A DNA stretch of 64,000 nt from an uncultured Allomuricauda sp. (lineage in GTDB: Bacteria; Bacteroidota; Bacteroidia; Flavobacteriales; Flavobacteriaceae), in NCBI RefSeq assembly GCF_947499695.1, contig NZ_CANMPQ010000001.1, positions 496,001-560,000 of the forward strand, in the 5' to 3' direction. The notes beneath the pieces are model-generated. The model was not told the DNA's origin and searched no databases. It was given only the letters and a program-made list of their open reading frames with translations. A program made the translations under genes and the position numbers. This document shows positions 53,911 to 62,131 of this stretch, in pieces. Numbering within the stretch: position 1 is the first letter of the stretch; the number at the start of each line of letters is the position of its first letter.

Positions 53911-56310
53911 TTAATAGTTAAATTTTAATTGAATAATAAAGTTCTTACCCAAATCATCTGCAAAAAATCGCTGACGATTCAAGTAGTCCCTGTAATTTGT
54001 GTTTAAAAGATTGTTTACAACCAACGATGTGGTCAAATTTGTGCCATTGCCAAAAGGGAATTCCATTTTTGATTTCAACCCCAAAAGGTGATAGGCATCT
54101 GGTGCTGTATTGATTTCCAACAGTACATCTTGTTGTTGTTCTGGTGAAAAGACAGTTATGTTATCAGGAACTTCATTTTGCCTAAAAACATATTGACTTT
54201 CTAAAGAAAATTCAAAATTTTTCCATTCAGGTTTTACATAGGTCACTTTGTTCCTTATGTTGGCCGCAGGAATATTGATTAATGGCGTGTTGGTGGAAAT
54301 ATCTCTGCCCTTAACCAATGAGAATCGATGTTCTGTTCTCAATTGATTGGTCCAATCCGAATAGATAGAGGCATCAAGCCCGAGCAATCTTGCATCGGTT
54401 TGCCTATACTCCCATACCGGAAAGGCACCCCTAATGTTGAACTCAACTCCGGAAGGTTCCAACAGTAAAAAGTTTTGGACCCAATTGCCGAAAGGTTCAA
54501 AAGCAAAGCCCCAGTTGTCGGAATTCATTTGATAGGAAGCAGAAATTTTATGTGATGTTTCGCTTTCTGCCCGTAATTCACCTAACTCAATTCGAGCTGC
54601 TGAATGATGCAGACCATCGCTGAATAATTCTGAAGGATTTGGTGCTCTTTGTGCTAGGGCGTAGTTGACCTTCAGGTTAGATTCATTATTGAACTCATAG
54701 TTTCCTCCAGCGGTGGCCGATACATTGTGATAATTAAATATAGGATTGACCAACAATTGTGTTCCCAAGTCATCAATAATCAGATTCTGGAATTCTGTGT
54801 CGTAACCTCTTTCTTCCCAACGCGAAGTCTGATAGAACTTTTTGGCATCAATACGATTGAAGTCGTATCGGATTCCGCTTTCCAATAATAATTGATCGCT
54901 GACTTGATATTCACCTAGAATAAATGCGCCAAAGTCAAACTTTTCGTAGTCCGGAATTAACCTACGCACTCCTGTATCAGGATTTGCAAAATTTTCTTGA
55001 TATCTACCGAGAAGTCCGACATGTAATTGATAATTCTCATTTGCATCCCACTTAAAATCAGTAGATATTGTATGTGTGGTCAATTCCAAATCTATGGACG
55101 CTCTGTTATCCCGTTCACCACGACGCACATCAAATTCAAATCTTCTGTTATTTTGAAAATCATATTGTAAACTCCATTTCCCTAAACCTTCAAATCGTTT
55201 GTAAAAGTTGAGTTTTCCAAGGTGATGGGTTACTTCCTGTCTTGGGTTTTGTAAATCATAAGTGAACGACCTTATAACCTCTGGTTGCCCACTATTGATA
55301 CCGCGGACCAAATCATCTACATTACCAATGTGTGATGCCCTTAACACGGCAATTTCTGAATTGAAAAAGGAATACCGCGCATCCCACCCCCATGTAAACT
55401 GTCGTTTTCCAATTTGTAGGGAAGCACCAATTTCTTGTATACCGGTATTGGATAATACGTAGTCTGGTGCTTCACGATCTCCCAATCTTTTGAAAGACCC
55501 TTGACCTTTAATAAACCAACCACTCTGATAGGCTTTTATCAACTCTGATGAGATATTACCCCCTCTACCGTTAGACATTCCATTCAAAAGCGTTTTACCA
55601 TATATAGTATCCTTAACAGGAACCTTTGCTTGTTCCATTACAATGACACCTCCTATGGCATCACCTCCATATTGCAAGGCTGAAGCGCCCTTTATGACTG
55701 ACACGGCACCTGTAGTATTAATATCAATATTGGGTGCATGTTCGTCGCCCCATTCCATATCTTGCATTCTGACACCATCATTTAAGATCAAAACACGACT
55801 ACCGTTTAAGCCATGGATGGTAGGCTTTACAATATTGGATCCGGTATTAAGGGATGAAACTCCTCCCAACTCTTTTAAAGCATCACCTAAACTACCGGAG
55901 CTATATAGTTCCAATGTCTTTAGCTTTAATTTTTCTTCTTGCGCTGAATTGGTCTTATCGTTTATGGCATCACCAACGACATTAACCTCGTCCAATTCTT
56001 CAAGATGATGCTCTAGTTTTATATCGAATTCAGTAACTCCTGATACTTCAACATCAATGAAAATGGTGCTACATTCTGGGTGGGAAACTTCCAATTGATA
56101 TTGACCTGGACATAGGTTTGGGATGCTATATTTTCCATTTAAGTCTGTTTCCACTTCTAGATTTTTATCAACAACAGATACACTGGCTCCGCCTAAAGGT
56201 GTTTTGCTGTGGTAATCTGTTATTTGTCCTTTAAGTACTTTATTACAATCTTGGGATTTAGCCTGTATTGGAATAACAGTTAATAGAATAACGAAAAGCA
56301 ATGCTTTCAT
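53911..56310 (-). CDS. TonB-dependent outer-membrane receptor, probable metal or small-ligand uptake
   Basis: A 799-residue receptor. Signal peptide ALLFVILLTVIPIQAKS; a carboxypeptidase-regulatory-like domain (about 25-95, GQITDYHSKTPLGGASV); plug domain (about 105-220) with IHGLNGSRVLILNDGVR and SVIKGASALQYGGDAIGG; then the 22-strand barrel ending in FIIQLKFNY with terminal aromatic. The plug motif EWGDEHAPNID is rich in acids and His. The receptor lies between two small His/Cys exported proteins and an acidic lipoprotein, which suggests a metal-related ligand such as zinc or copper, not a glycan: there is no SusD partner. Confidence 0.88.
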   Translation of the reverse strand: MKALLFVILLTVIPIQAKSQDCNKVLKGQITDYHSKTPLGGASVSVVDKNLEVETDLNGKYSIPNLCPGQYQLEVSHPECSTIFIDVEVSGVTEFDIKLEHHLEELDEVNVVGDAINDKTNSAQEEKLKLKTLELYSSGSLGDALKELGGVSSLNTGSNIVKPTIHGLNGSRVLILNDGVRMQDMEWGDEHAPNIDINTTGAVSVIKGASALQYGGDAIGGVIVMEQAKVPVKDTIYGKTLLNGMSNGRGGNISSELIKAYQSGWFIKGQGSFKRLGDREAPDYVLSNTGIQEIGASLQIGKRQFTWGWDARYSFFNSEIAVLRASHIGNVDDLVRGINSGQPEVIRSFTYDLQNPRQEVTHHLGKLNFYKRFEGLGKWSLQYDFQNNRRFEFDVRRGERDNRASIDLELTTHTISTDFKWDANENYQLHVGLLGRYQENFANPDTGVRRLIPDYEKFDFGAFILGEYQVSDQLLLESGIRYDFNRIDAKKFYQTSRWEERGYDTEFQNLIIDDLGTQLLVNPIFNYHNVSATAGGNYEFNNESNLKVNYALAQRAPNPSELFSDGLHHSAARIELGELRAESETSHKISASYQMNSDNWGFAFEPFGNWVQNFLLLEPSGVEFNIRGAFPVWEYRQTDARLLGLDASIYSDWTNQLRTEHRFSLVKGRDISTNTPLINIPAANIRNKVTYVKPEWKNFEFSLESQYVFRQNEVPDNITVFSPEQQQDVLLEINTAPDAYHLLGLKSKMEFPFGNGTNLTTSLVVNNLLNTNYRDYLNRQRFFADDLGKNFIIQLKFNY

Positions 56311-56379
56311 TCTGAATTCAATATGTTAATGTGTGTTAGTAATTGTTTCCTTGAAGAAACGGGAAATCGTGTAGGGGGG

Positions 56380-56682
56380 CTAAGACAAAAAAGCAGGTGG
56401 GGGCCTAGAAAAAAGAAGGGAATTAAGTTTTGTTGCCACAAACTGTTGATCCTCAAATAGTACAAGAGAATTAGTAGTAATGTCCGGAGTAGTAACTTCA
56501 ATTACTCCACTGGTAAATAAGATATCTGAATTTTGGTTTTCTAGAGCAACTTCACAGGTGGTACAATTTTCTATGGTATCACCTTCAGTATCATTATGAG
56601 TGTATACATGAAGCGCAGACACCTTGACAAGCATCAAGACGGCAAATAATAAAAACCCCAAAAATCTCTTACATCTGGGCAT
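56380..56682 (-). CDS. small exported His/Cys protein, DUF2946-like (first copy)
   Basis: A 100-residue protein opening with a signal sequence (FLGFLLFAVLMLVKVSA), then LHVYTHND, an acidic linker and NCTTCE with a CxxC pair. It ends SRPPPAFLS, which resembles the R-A/G-P-P-A-F/L ending of DUF2946-type proteins. It is homologous to the 110-residue protein at 52972-53304. It is the first gene of the TonB receptor cluster. A -7 element TACCTTTG (reverse strand, 56688-56695) and a 24-bp inverted repeat (56713-56736) stand directly upstream. Confidence 0.7.
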   Translation of the reverse strand: MPRCKRFLGFLLFAVLMLVKVSALHVYTHNDTEGDTIENCTTCEVALENQNSDILFTSGVIEVTTPDITTNSLVLFEDQQFVATKLNSLLFSRPPPAFLS

Positions 56683-56687
56683 AGGAG

Positions 56688-56695
56688 CAAAGGTA
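56688..56695 (-). promoter_or_regulatory. candidate -7 element at the head of the metal-linked cluster
   Basis: Reverse-strand TACCTTTG matches TAnnTTTG 5 bp before the ATG at 56682, implying an almost leaderless transcript. No clear TTG at -33 is visible. Confidence 0.3.
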
Positions 56696-56712
56696 TATTT
56701 TTTGAGACAAAG

Positions 56713-56736
56713 AATTATGTTAACGAAAACATAATT
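56713..56736. promoter_or_regulatory. 24-bp inverted repeat (9-6-9), candidate operator
   Basis: AATTATGTT (56713-56721) and AACATAATT (56728-56736) are perfect complements separated by six bases. The dyad lies 31 bp upstream of the small His/Cys gene and overlaps the -33 region of its candidate promoter. It is AT-rich and lacks a T-run, so a terminator role is less likely. The right arm touches the last base of the upstream stop codon. Confidence 0.45.
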
Positions 56737-57251
56737 TATGGGAGCAAAAAGCCTAATCCCATGCGCTTCAGCATTTTCTTCTCAAAATTCCAGAAAAAAC
56801 GAAATTGTCCAAATAACCAACCAAAGAAGACCAAAAGAACTTGGTAAATTGGAAAAATGAGTAAAATACGAATGGTCCAAAAAACCCAACCGCTTACGTT
56901 TTCTTTCTGAATACCAACAAACTCAGTAAATGGACCTGCCAGTTTACCAGAAATACTCCCTGTAATGGCAAAGACAATAAAAATCGCAATCATCTCCCAG
57001 CGCTGTTCAACGGGCCATTTATTGGTAAGTTTTTTAAAACACCAAAGAAAAAATCGTACCATGATGAAATACAGAATCATCATTACCACTGTAATGAAAA
57101 GCCATTCGAGTGCGGTATTGTTAAGGTCAAAAATATGCAGTAAGCGCCTAGCAATAGTATAGGAAGTCAATAAAACCAATACTACACCAAAAATAGGAAA
57201 GAAAAGTTGCCAATTTTTAGTAATGTCCCAACGCGTTCTTATTTTTTCCAT
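56736..57251 (-). CDS. DUF6787-like integral membrane protein
   Basis: A 171-residue protein with five hydrophobic helices (LFFPIFGVVLVLLTSYTIA, WLFITVVMMILYFIMVRFFLW, MIAIFIVFAITGSISG, WVFWTIRILLIFPIYQVLLV and FGWLFGQFRFFW). The WFGQFRFFWNFEKKMLKRMG-like C-terminus (cited in part: QFRFFWNFEKK) is the landmark of a Flavobacteriaceae family I recall as DUF6787, sometimes misnamed prolipoprotein diacylglyceryl transferase. No catalytic residues are visible. It is separated by 53 bp from the metal-linked cluster and by 31 bp from the lipoprotein gene upstream. Confidence 0.7.
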   Translation of the reverse strand: MEKIRTRWDITKNWQLFFPIFGVVLVLLTSYTIARRLLHIFDLNNTALEWLFITVVMMILYFIMVRFFLWCFKKLTNKWPVEQRWEMIAIFIVFAITGSISGKLAGPFTEFVGIQKENVSGWVFWTIRILLIFPIYQVLLVFFGWLFGQFRFFWNFEKKMLKRMGLGFLLP

Positions 57252-57281
57252 CCAATAAAATTCGATGGCAAAAATAGCATA

Positions 57282-57740
57282 TTAAATCCTAGGAAGAAAA
57301 GGACCTAATCGTTGATTGTATTTTCTTTGAAAATATATGAAGTAGTTATAAAGCTTGTAATTCACCTCATAGCCATAATCTATATTCGGATCATAATTAA
57401 TTTGAAGTTCATACAAATTAGAGTTGAATCGACTCGGTTGAAGTACCCTCTGATTCCAATTAAGAACGAGCAGTTGATTGCGGTTTTCCAAAAAGCTTTG
57501 TGAATAATATCCTTCGGGCCGTGCTATACTTTGCAGCCAAACAAAGAAGCCTGGCTCAATGATAATAATTTCATACTCCGTTTCATCATCCTTGATTTCA
57601 ACTTTTTCCTCATCATTTGAATTAAAAACAGCCTGTTCGTCTTGTGAAATATCCAGTGCTTGTTTTTGTGAAGTGCAGGAAAATAATACGACCGCTCCTA
57701 GAGCAACCATAAAAATGTTATATAAAGTTCTCTTTTTCAT
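57282..57740 (-). CDS. DUF6146-like lipoprotein
   Basis: From the ATG at 57740 (152 residues), the protein has a signal peptide ending in the lipobox VVLFSC, followed by TSQKQAL and an acidic linker. The mature domain has IIEPGFFVWLQSIARPEGYY, VLNWNQRV, YEVNYKLYNYFIYFQ and a short tail. This is the pattern I know for DUF6146, a small Bacteroidota lipoprotein family of unknown function. The gene lies between DUF937 and DUF6787 genes on the same strand; a strong terminator (57754-57786) upstream separates its transcript from DUF937. Confidence 0.75.
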   Translation of the reverse strand: MKKRTLYNIFMVALGAVVLFSCTSQKQALDISQDEQAVFNSNDEEKVEIKDDETEYEIIIIEPGFFVWLQSIARPEGYYSQSFLENRNQLLVLNWNQRVLQPSRFNSNLYELQINYDPNIDYGYEVNYKLYNYFIYFQRKYNQRLGPFLPRI

Positions 57741-57753
57741 AATATTAAGATAC

Positions 57754-57786
57754 AAAAAAAGCCATTTGGACTAGCAAATGGCTTTG
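57754..57786 (-). terminator. strong rho-independent terminator of the DUF937 gene
   Basis: AAAGCCATTTG (57758-57768) pairs perfectly with CAAATGGCTTT (57774-57784) with a 5-base loop. On the reverse strand it is followed by TTTTTTTGTA, a classic U-tract. It falls between the DUF937 stop at 57809 and the next start at 57740. Confidence 0.9.
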
Positions 57787-57808
57787 TTAAATAAAGTTAA
57801 GGTGACTG

Positions 57809-58450
57809 TTATTTTCCGAAGAGTCCGCCCAACAATCCGCCGAGACCGCTTTTTTTGCGTCCTCCACTGTTCAGCACCATTCCTGCCAAATCATCAACCA
57901 CACTGCCGTCACCATCTGAATCCAAGAAGGTTTCAATAAGGGATTGTTGTTTTCTAGCAGAACTCCCGCCTCCCATTAATCCTCCCAGAAGACCGGTAAG
58001 GGCATCAGGACTACTAACATTTTGTTGTCTTGTTTGCTTACCCAAATAGCCGAGTAGGATAGGGGCTGCAATCTTTAAAATTTGCGAAATAGTTCCGGCA
58101 TCCATTCCCGATTTGTTGCTCAATGCGTTCTCCACTTGAGGTTGTTTGGCACCAAATACATGACCGAGTATTCCAGCTCCATCATCCATAACTCCTTTGT
58201 CAACTCCACCTCCGAAAAGACCTCCAAGGTCATCCAGAATACTGCCATCGTGTTTTGATGAAAGGGCATTCATTAATCCTTCAGCACCGTTCGATGTGGA
58301 AGCATTTCTATTCATAGCACCCATTAATAAAGGCATTGCCATACTTAAAACATCTGCAGTTTTGTTTTCAGGTTGCCCTGTTTGACCAGCTACTCCGCTA
58401 ATCAATTGTTTGCCCATAGGGCTATTCAATAAATCTAATAATCCTGACAT
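57809..58450 (-). CDS. DUF937 domain-containing protein
   Basis: A 213-residue soluble protein rich in Gly, Leu, Ser and Asp. Two DUF937 repeats are visible: an N-terminal MGKQLISGVAGQTGQ and LMNALSSKHDGSILDDLGGLFGG; then GILGHVFGAKQPQVENALS and ISQILKIAAPILLGYLGKQ. The end is a Gly/Lys-rich LGGLLGGLFGK. DUF937 proteins resemble YidB of E. coli; the function is unknown. EF-hand-like DSDGDGSVVDDLAG occurs near 180. It is a single-gene transcript ending at a strong terminator. Confidence 0.85.
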   Translation of the reverse strand: MSGLLDLLNSPMGKQLISGVAGQTGQPENKTADVLSMAMPLLMGAMNRNASTSNGAEGLMNALSSKHDGSILDDLGGLFGGGVDKGVMDDGAGILGHVFGAKQPQVENALSNKSGMDAGTISQILKIAAPILLGYLGKQTRQQNVSSPDALTGLLGGLMGGGSSARKQQSLIETFLDSDGDGSVVDDLAGMVLNSGGRKKSGLGGLLGGLFGK

Positions 58451-58502
58451 TATATAGTGTTTAGTTTAGAACGACAATGTACAAAAAGAAAAGGTATCCA
58501 TC

Positions 58503-59453
58503 CTACTTTAATAATTTTATGATTTGCTCTGCCAACTCCAACCCGATGCGGTCTTGGGCTTCTTTGGTAGCTGCGCCAATATGGGGTGTCAATGAGATTT
58601 TCGGATGCATTAAAATTCGAATTTCTGGCTTTGGTTCAGACTCGAATACATCCAAACCGGCAAATGCAATTTTCTCACTTTCCAGGGCATCTATAAGGGC
58701 AACTTCATCCAAAACACCGCCTCGAGAGGCATTAATGACCGCTGCGCCGGGTTTCATCATTTCAAATTCCTTTTTTCCTAAGACATAACTCTTTTGAGCA
58801 GGTACGTGAACGCTGATGAAATCTGATTCTTTCAACACGGATTCCATATCAATGCTTTCTAGCTCAAACTTTACAGATTGACCATCATAAAAAGGAACGT
58901 CTATAGTTGCATTGCTCACTAGCTGATCATTGAAAATCACCTTCATCCCCAAACCAAGGGCCATTTTTGCGACGGCTTGTCCAATGCGCCCGAAACCAAT
59001 AATCCCGATGGTTTTACCCCTTAACTCTATACCTCCGGCATAACTCTTCTTAAGTTGCTTGAATTTACTATCACCATCAAGGGGCATGTTCCGGTTTGAA
59101 TCATGCAAAAACCGAACACCACCAAATAGGTGAGCAAAAACCAATTCAGCAACGGATTCTGATGACGCGGCCGGAGTGTTAATGACATACACTCCTTTGG
59201 ATTTTGCATAATCTACATCAATATTGTCCATACCAACCCCACCACGACCAATTAACTTTAAGGTAGGGCAGGAGTCAATAAGAGCTTTTCTTGCTTCGGT
59301 GGCACTTCGCACTAACAAAGCGCTTATTTCATTGGTGCTGATGAAGTTTTCAAGCTGTTCTTTGGCCACTTTTGTGGTTATCACTTCAAAACCTTCAGAT
59401 TGAAGTTTATCTATTCCGGATTGTGCAATACCGTCATTGGCTAATATCTTCAT
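58503..59453 (-). CDS. serA: D-3-phosphoglycerate dehydrogenase (short form)
   Basis: The first enzyme of phosphorylated serine synthesis, oxidising 3-phosphoglycerate with NAD. From the ATG at 59453 the protein has 316 residues, the short type without ACT or ASB regulatory domain. Motifs: VRSATEARKAL, GRGGVGMDNIDV, GFGRIGQAVA (NAD-binding GxGxxG), NASRGGVLDE with the catalytic Arg, and TPHIGAATKEAQ with the catalytic His. It starts 4 bp after the serC stop, so the two are co-transcribed. Lack of the ACT domain suggests it is not feedback-inhibited by serine in the E. coli manner. Confidence 0.93.
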   Translation of the reverse strand: MKILANDGIAQSGIDKLQSEGFEVITTKVAKEQLENFISTNEISALLVRSATEARKALIDSCPTLKLIGRGGVGMDNIDVDYAKSKGVYVINTPAASSESVAELVFAHLFGGVRFLHDSNRNMPLDGDSKFKQLKKSYAGGIELRGKTIGIIGFGRIGQAVAKMALGLGMKVIFNDQLVSNATIDVPFYDGQSVKFELESIDMESVLKESDFISVHVPAQKSYVLGKKEFEMMKPGAAVINASRGGVLDEVALIDALESEKIAFAGLDVFESEPKPEIRILMHPKISLTPHIGAATKEAQDRIGLELAEQIIKLLK

Positions 59454-59457
59454 GGTC

Positions 59458-60522
59458 TTATCCTTTCTTTTCCAATTCACTCATAATATCAACCAAAACC
59501 CCAACACTTTCCAATGGCAGCGCATTGTACATGGAAGCTCTATATCCTCCCACAGAACGATGACCGTTAATGCCATTAATACCTGCCTCCTTACATTTCT
59601 CATCGAAAATCTCCTTTAGAGTTTCATCGGTGATATTAAACGTGGCATTCATTATTGAACGGTCTTCTTTAGCCGCAAATCCAGAGAAAACCGGGTTCAG
59701 TTCTATTTCAGAATAAATAAGGTTCGCTTTTCGTTCATTGATTTCTTCAATGGCAGCTATCCCTCCCAAATCCTTCAACCATTGCATAGTGAGCATGGAT
59801 ACATAGATAGCGAAAACAGGTGGAGTATTGAACATACTATCTTTTCCTACATGAACAGCATAGTCCAACATGGAAGGAATTTTTCTTGATACTTTGCCTA
59901 AAACATCTTCTTTGACCACAACTAAAGTTGTTCCCGCCGGACCCATATTTTTTTGCGCTCCAGCGTAAATCAAATCGAATTTTGAAAAATCCATTTGTCG
60001 TGAAAAAATATCGGAACTCATATCACAGACCAACGGAACGCTGGTTTTCGGGAATTCCTTTATCTGCGTACCAAAAATGGTGTTGTTGGATGTAATGTGC
60101 AGGTAATCCAAATCCTTTGGGATTGTATACCCTTTTGGTATGTAGTTGAAATTTTGGTCTTGGGATGAAGCAACTTCCACAATCTCGCCAAACAATCTCG
60201 CTTCTTTGATTGCCTTGAGACTCCAGGTTCCTGTATTCACATAACCTGCTTTCTTGTCAAGAAAATTGTAAGCAGCCATTAAAAATTGACTGCTAGCTCC
60301 TCCTTGAAGGAATAAAGCTTGGTAGCCTTTACCTTCCAATCCCAACAATTCCAAAGCGAGGGAACGTGCCTTTTCCATAATCACAACAAACTCTTTACTT
60401 CGGTGTGAAATCTCTATTAATGAGAGTCCTATGCCGTCCAGTTCAACAATTGCTTCAGATGCTTTTTGCATTACTGCTTGAGGTAAAATACAAGGGCCTG
60501 CGCTAAAATTGTGCTTTTTCAT
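59458..60522 (-). CDS. serC: phosphoserine aminotransferase
   Basis: A 354-residue class V aminotransferase converting 3-phosphohydroxypyruvate and glutamate to O-phosphoserine; it also serves pyridoxal phosphate synthesis in some bacteria. Diagnostic features: HNFSAGPCILPQAV at the N-terminus, LFLQGGASSQF, DMSSDIFSRQMD and the PLP lysine in YAGAQKNMGPAG; GGYRASMYNALP at the C-terminus binds phosphate. Length is normal. It is 4 bp upstream of serA; serB is not in the window. Confidence 0.95.
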   Translation of the reverse strand: MKKHNFSAGPCILPQAVMQKASEAIVELDGIGLSLIEISHRSKEFVVIMEKARSLALELLGLEGKGYQALFLQGGASSQFLMAAYNFLDKKAGYVNTGTWSLKAIKEARLFGEIVEVASSQDQNFNYIPKGYTIPKDLDYLHITSNNTIFGTQIKEFPKTSVPLVCDMSSDIFSRQMDFSKFDLIYAGAQKNMGPAGTTLVVVKEDVLGKVSRKIPSMLDYAVHVGKDSMFNTPPVFAIYVSMLTMQWLKDLGGIAAIEEINERKANLIYSEIELNPVFSGFAAKEDRSIMNATFNITDETLKEIFDEKCKEAGINGINGHRSVGGYRASMYNALPLESVGVLVDIMSELEKKG

Positions 60523-60637
60523 GTGTTCGTTTAAAAAGGTGGTTGCCGCAAGGTTTTTGAGATAAATCCTGCAATTTCATTTTTAATTAAGCGATAAAGG
60601 TCTTAAAAAATCTTGGATATGAAAACTATGAATTCAG

Positions 60638-61684
60638 CTAAAGTTCCAACAAGAATTTCATGGTATCGACTCCGTCGGCATAATCATCCAGTTTTGGTTT
60701 TTGAGTTTCACCAAATGCAATCTCATTCTCAAACATATCTTTGGAAACTATGCATTGAATGTCTTCTTTTCGAGATTCCAAAAAATCTTTCAATTCTGTT
60801 TTTGAGTTGTAAAAAGAGTAAAACAAAGAAGCGATGGGAGAAGATAAGCTCTCATCTTCTTTTAAAATTAAAAAACCATTGTCCAGAATTTTGAATTCAC
60901 TCATCAAATAAACCGCTTTGTTATAATCATAATTATTGGCGTATTTGGTTTGATTGATGATATCCTTGTAGGCAAATAGAGCTTTGAAAAGTTGGTCGAA
61001 ATTATAATCTTTAGGCACATAGATTTTAGCAACATTTCTGCATCCCAATCCCCAGTACCTAAATATGTCTTCGCCAAGATTTCTAAGTTGTGCTTCTGAT
61101 TCATTCCCGGTTAATACGGCTATCGCATTTCGGTTTTTTCGTATAATATTCGGTTTTTTTCCAAAGTAATACTCAAAATAGCGACTTGTGTTGTTGCTTC
61201 CTGTGGCGATTACGGCATCAAAATGCTCAAATTTTCCATCCGTAAATTCAATCACGTCCTTTAGTTCAGGTTCTTGTTGAATTAAATAGTTGGCTATGTA
61301 CGGAAGCAAAACCTTGTCATGGGAAGATGTTTTTGCGAGCACTTTATTTCCTGAAAGCAGAATACAAAGGAAATCATGAAATCCCACCAATGGAATGTTA
61401 CCGGCCATAACAACACCAATGGTTTTAGGTGATGATTTATCAGCGATGTTGTAATCTGAAAGCCATTGGACAAGATTTTCGTCTGTCAACAAGGCAGACC
61501 ACTGCTCAAGTGCATGAAATAAATTTTCTTGTGTGAACCATGAATTTTGTTGTTCAGCGCTTATCAAGACATCATTTAAGGACGAAAATTCTATTTGCGA
61601 ATTTGAATTGTCATTTTCACAAAATTCCCTCAAATAATTTCCAAGTTTAACAAAAGCTTTCAATCTTCGGTTATCTGCCGTCAT
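60638..61684 (-). CDS. LuxC-like acyl-CoA reductase
   Basis: A 348-residue protein of the aldehyde-dehydrogenase-fold LuxC family (acyl-CoA reductase, fatty acid reduction). Landmarks: IGVVMAGNIPLVGFHDF (about 94-110), VIATGSNNTSRYFEYYFG (about 155-172), and YWGLGCRNVAKIYVP with the likely nucleophile Cys (about 210-224). The C-terminus ends VDTMKFLLEL. Members accept acyl-CoA or acyl-ACP and give aldehydes with NADPH. It is divergent from a ferredoxin gene across 90 bp and is followed by serC and serA, an order I recall from other Flavobacteriaceae. Its physiological substrate is unknown. Confidence 0.85.
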   Translation of the reverse strand: MTADNRRLKAFVKLGNYLREFCENDNSNSQIEFSSLNDVLISAEQQNSWFTQENLFHALEQWSALLTDENLVQWLSDYNIADKSSPKTIGVVMAGNIPLVGFHDFLCILLSGNKVLAKTSSHDKVLLPYIANYLIQQEPELKDVIEFTDGKFEHFDAVIATGSNNTSRYFEYYFGKKPNIIRKNRNAIAVLTGNESEAQLRNLGEDIFRYWGLGCRNVAKIYVPKDYNFDQLFKALFAYKDIINQTKYANNYDYNKAVYLMSEFKILDNGFLILKEDESLSSPIASLFYSFYNSKTELKDFLESRKEDIQCIVSKDMFENEIAFGETQKPKLDDYADGVDTMKFLLEL

Positions 61685-61692
61685 TATATTTG
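61685..61692 (+). promoter_or_regulatory. candidate -7 element of the ferredoxin gene
   Basis: TATATTTG matches TAnnTTTG and lies immediately upstream of the divergent LuxC-like start. It is 82 bp from the ferredoxin ATG. The -33 element is not evident. A divergent -7, TACTTTTG, lies on the reverse strand at 61726-61733. Confidence 0.3.
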
Positions 61693-61774
61693 TACACTAA
61701 ATTGGTAGGGTTTATTTTTGTCCTCCAAAAGTAAGCATGCTGAACTGATTTCGGCATACCTGAAAAAGAAAATT

Positions 61775-62128
61775 ATGGCTATAATTATAACAGACGAATG
61801 CATCAACTGTGGAGCTTGTGAGCCAGAGTGCCCTAACACTGCGATATACGAAGGTGCTGATGAGTGGAGATATAGTGATGGGACCTCTCTAGCAGGGGAT
61901 GTTGTTTTACCTGATGGCAAAGCGGTTAATGCTGATGAAGTGCAGGAACCTGTAAGCGATGAGATTTATTATATAGCTCCCGATAAGTGTACTGAATGTA
62001 TGGGCTTCCATGAAGAACCACAATGTGCAGCGGTATGCCCGGTTGATTGCTGTGTTCCTGACGAAGACAGGGTCGAAACTGAAGAAGTACTTCTTGGAAA
62101 ACAGAAGTTTATGCACCCAGATGGGTAA
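61775..62128 (+). CDS. 4Fe-4S dicluster ferredoxin
   Basis: From the ATG at 61775 the protein has 117 residues; a longer upstream frame is not needed. The first cluster motif is CINCGACEPECP (about 10-21, CxxCxxCxxxCP). The second is split by an insertion of about 60 residues and reads CTECMGFHEEPQCAAVCP, a CxxC-x8-C-x3-C form with a longer loop, like Allochromatium-type ferredoxins (YfhL-type). The end, EEVLLGKQKFMH, is typical. It carries electrons at low potential; a link to the divergent acyl-CoA reductase is suggested by position only. Confidence 0.92.
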   Translation: MAIIITDECINCGACEPECPNTAIYEGADEWRYSDGTSLAGDVVLPDGKAVNADEVQEPVSDEIYYIAPDKCTECMGFHEEPQCAAVCPVDCCVPDEDRVETEEVLLGKQKFMHPDG

Positions 62129-62131
62129 ATA

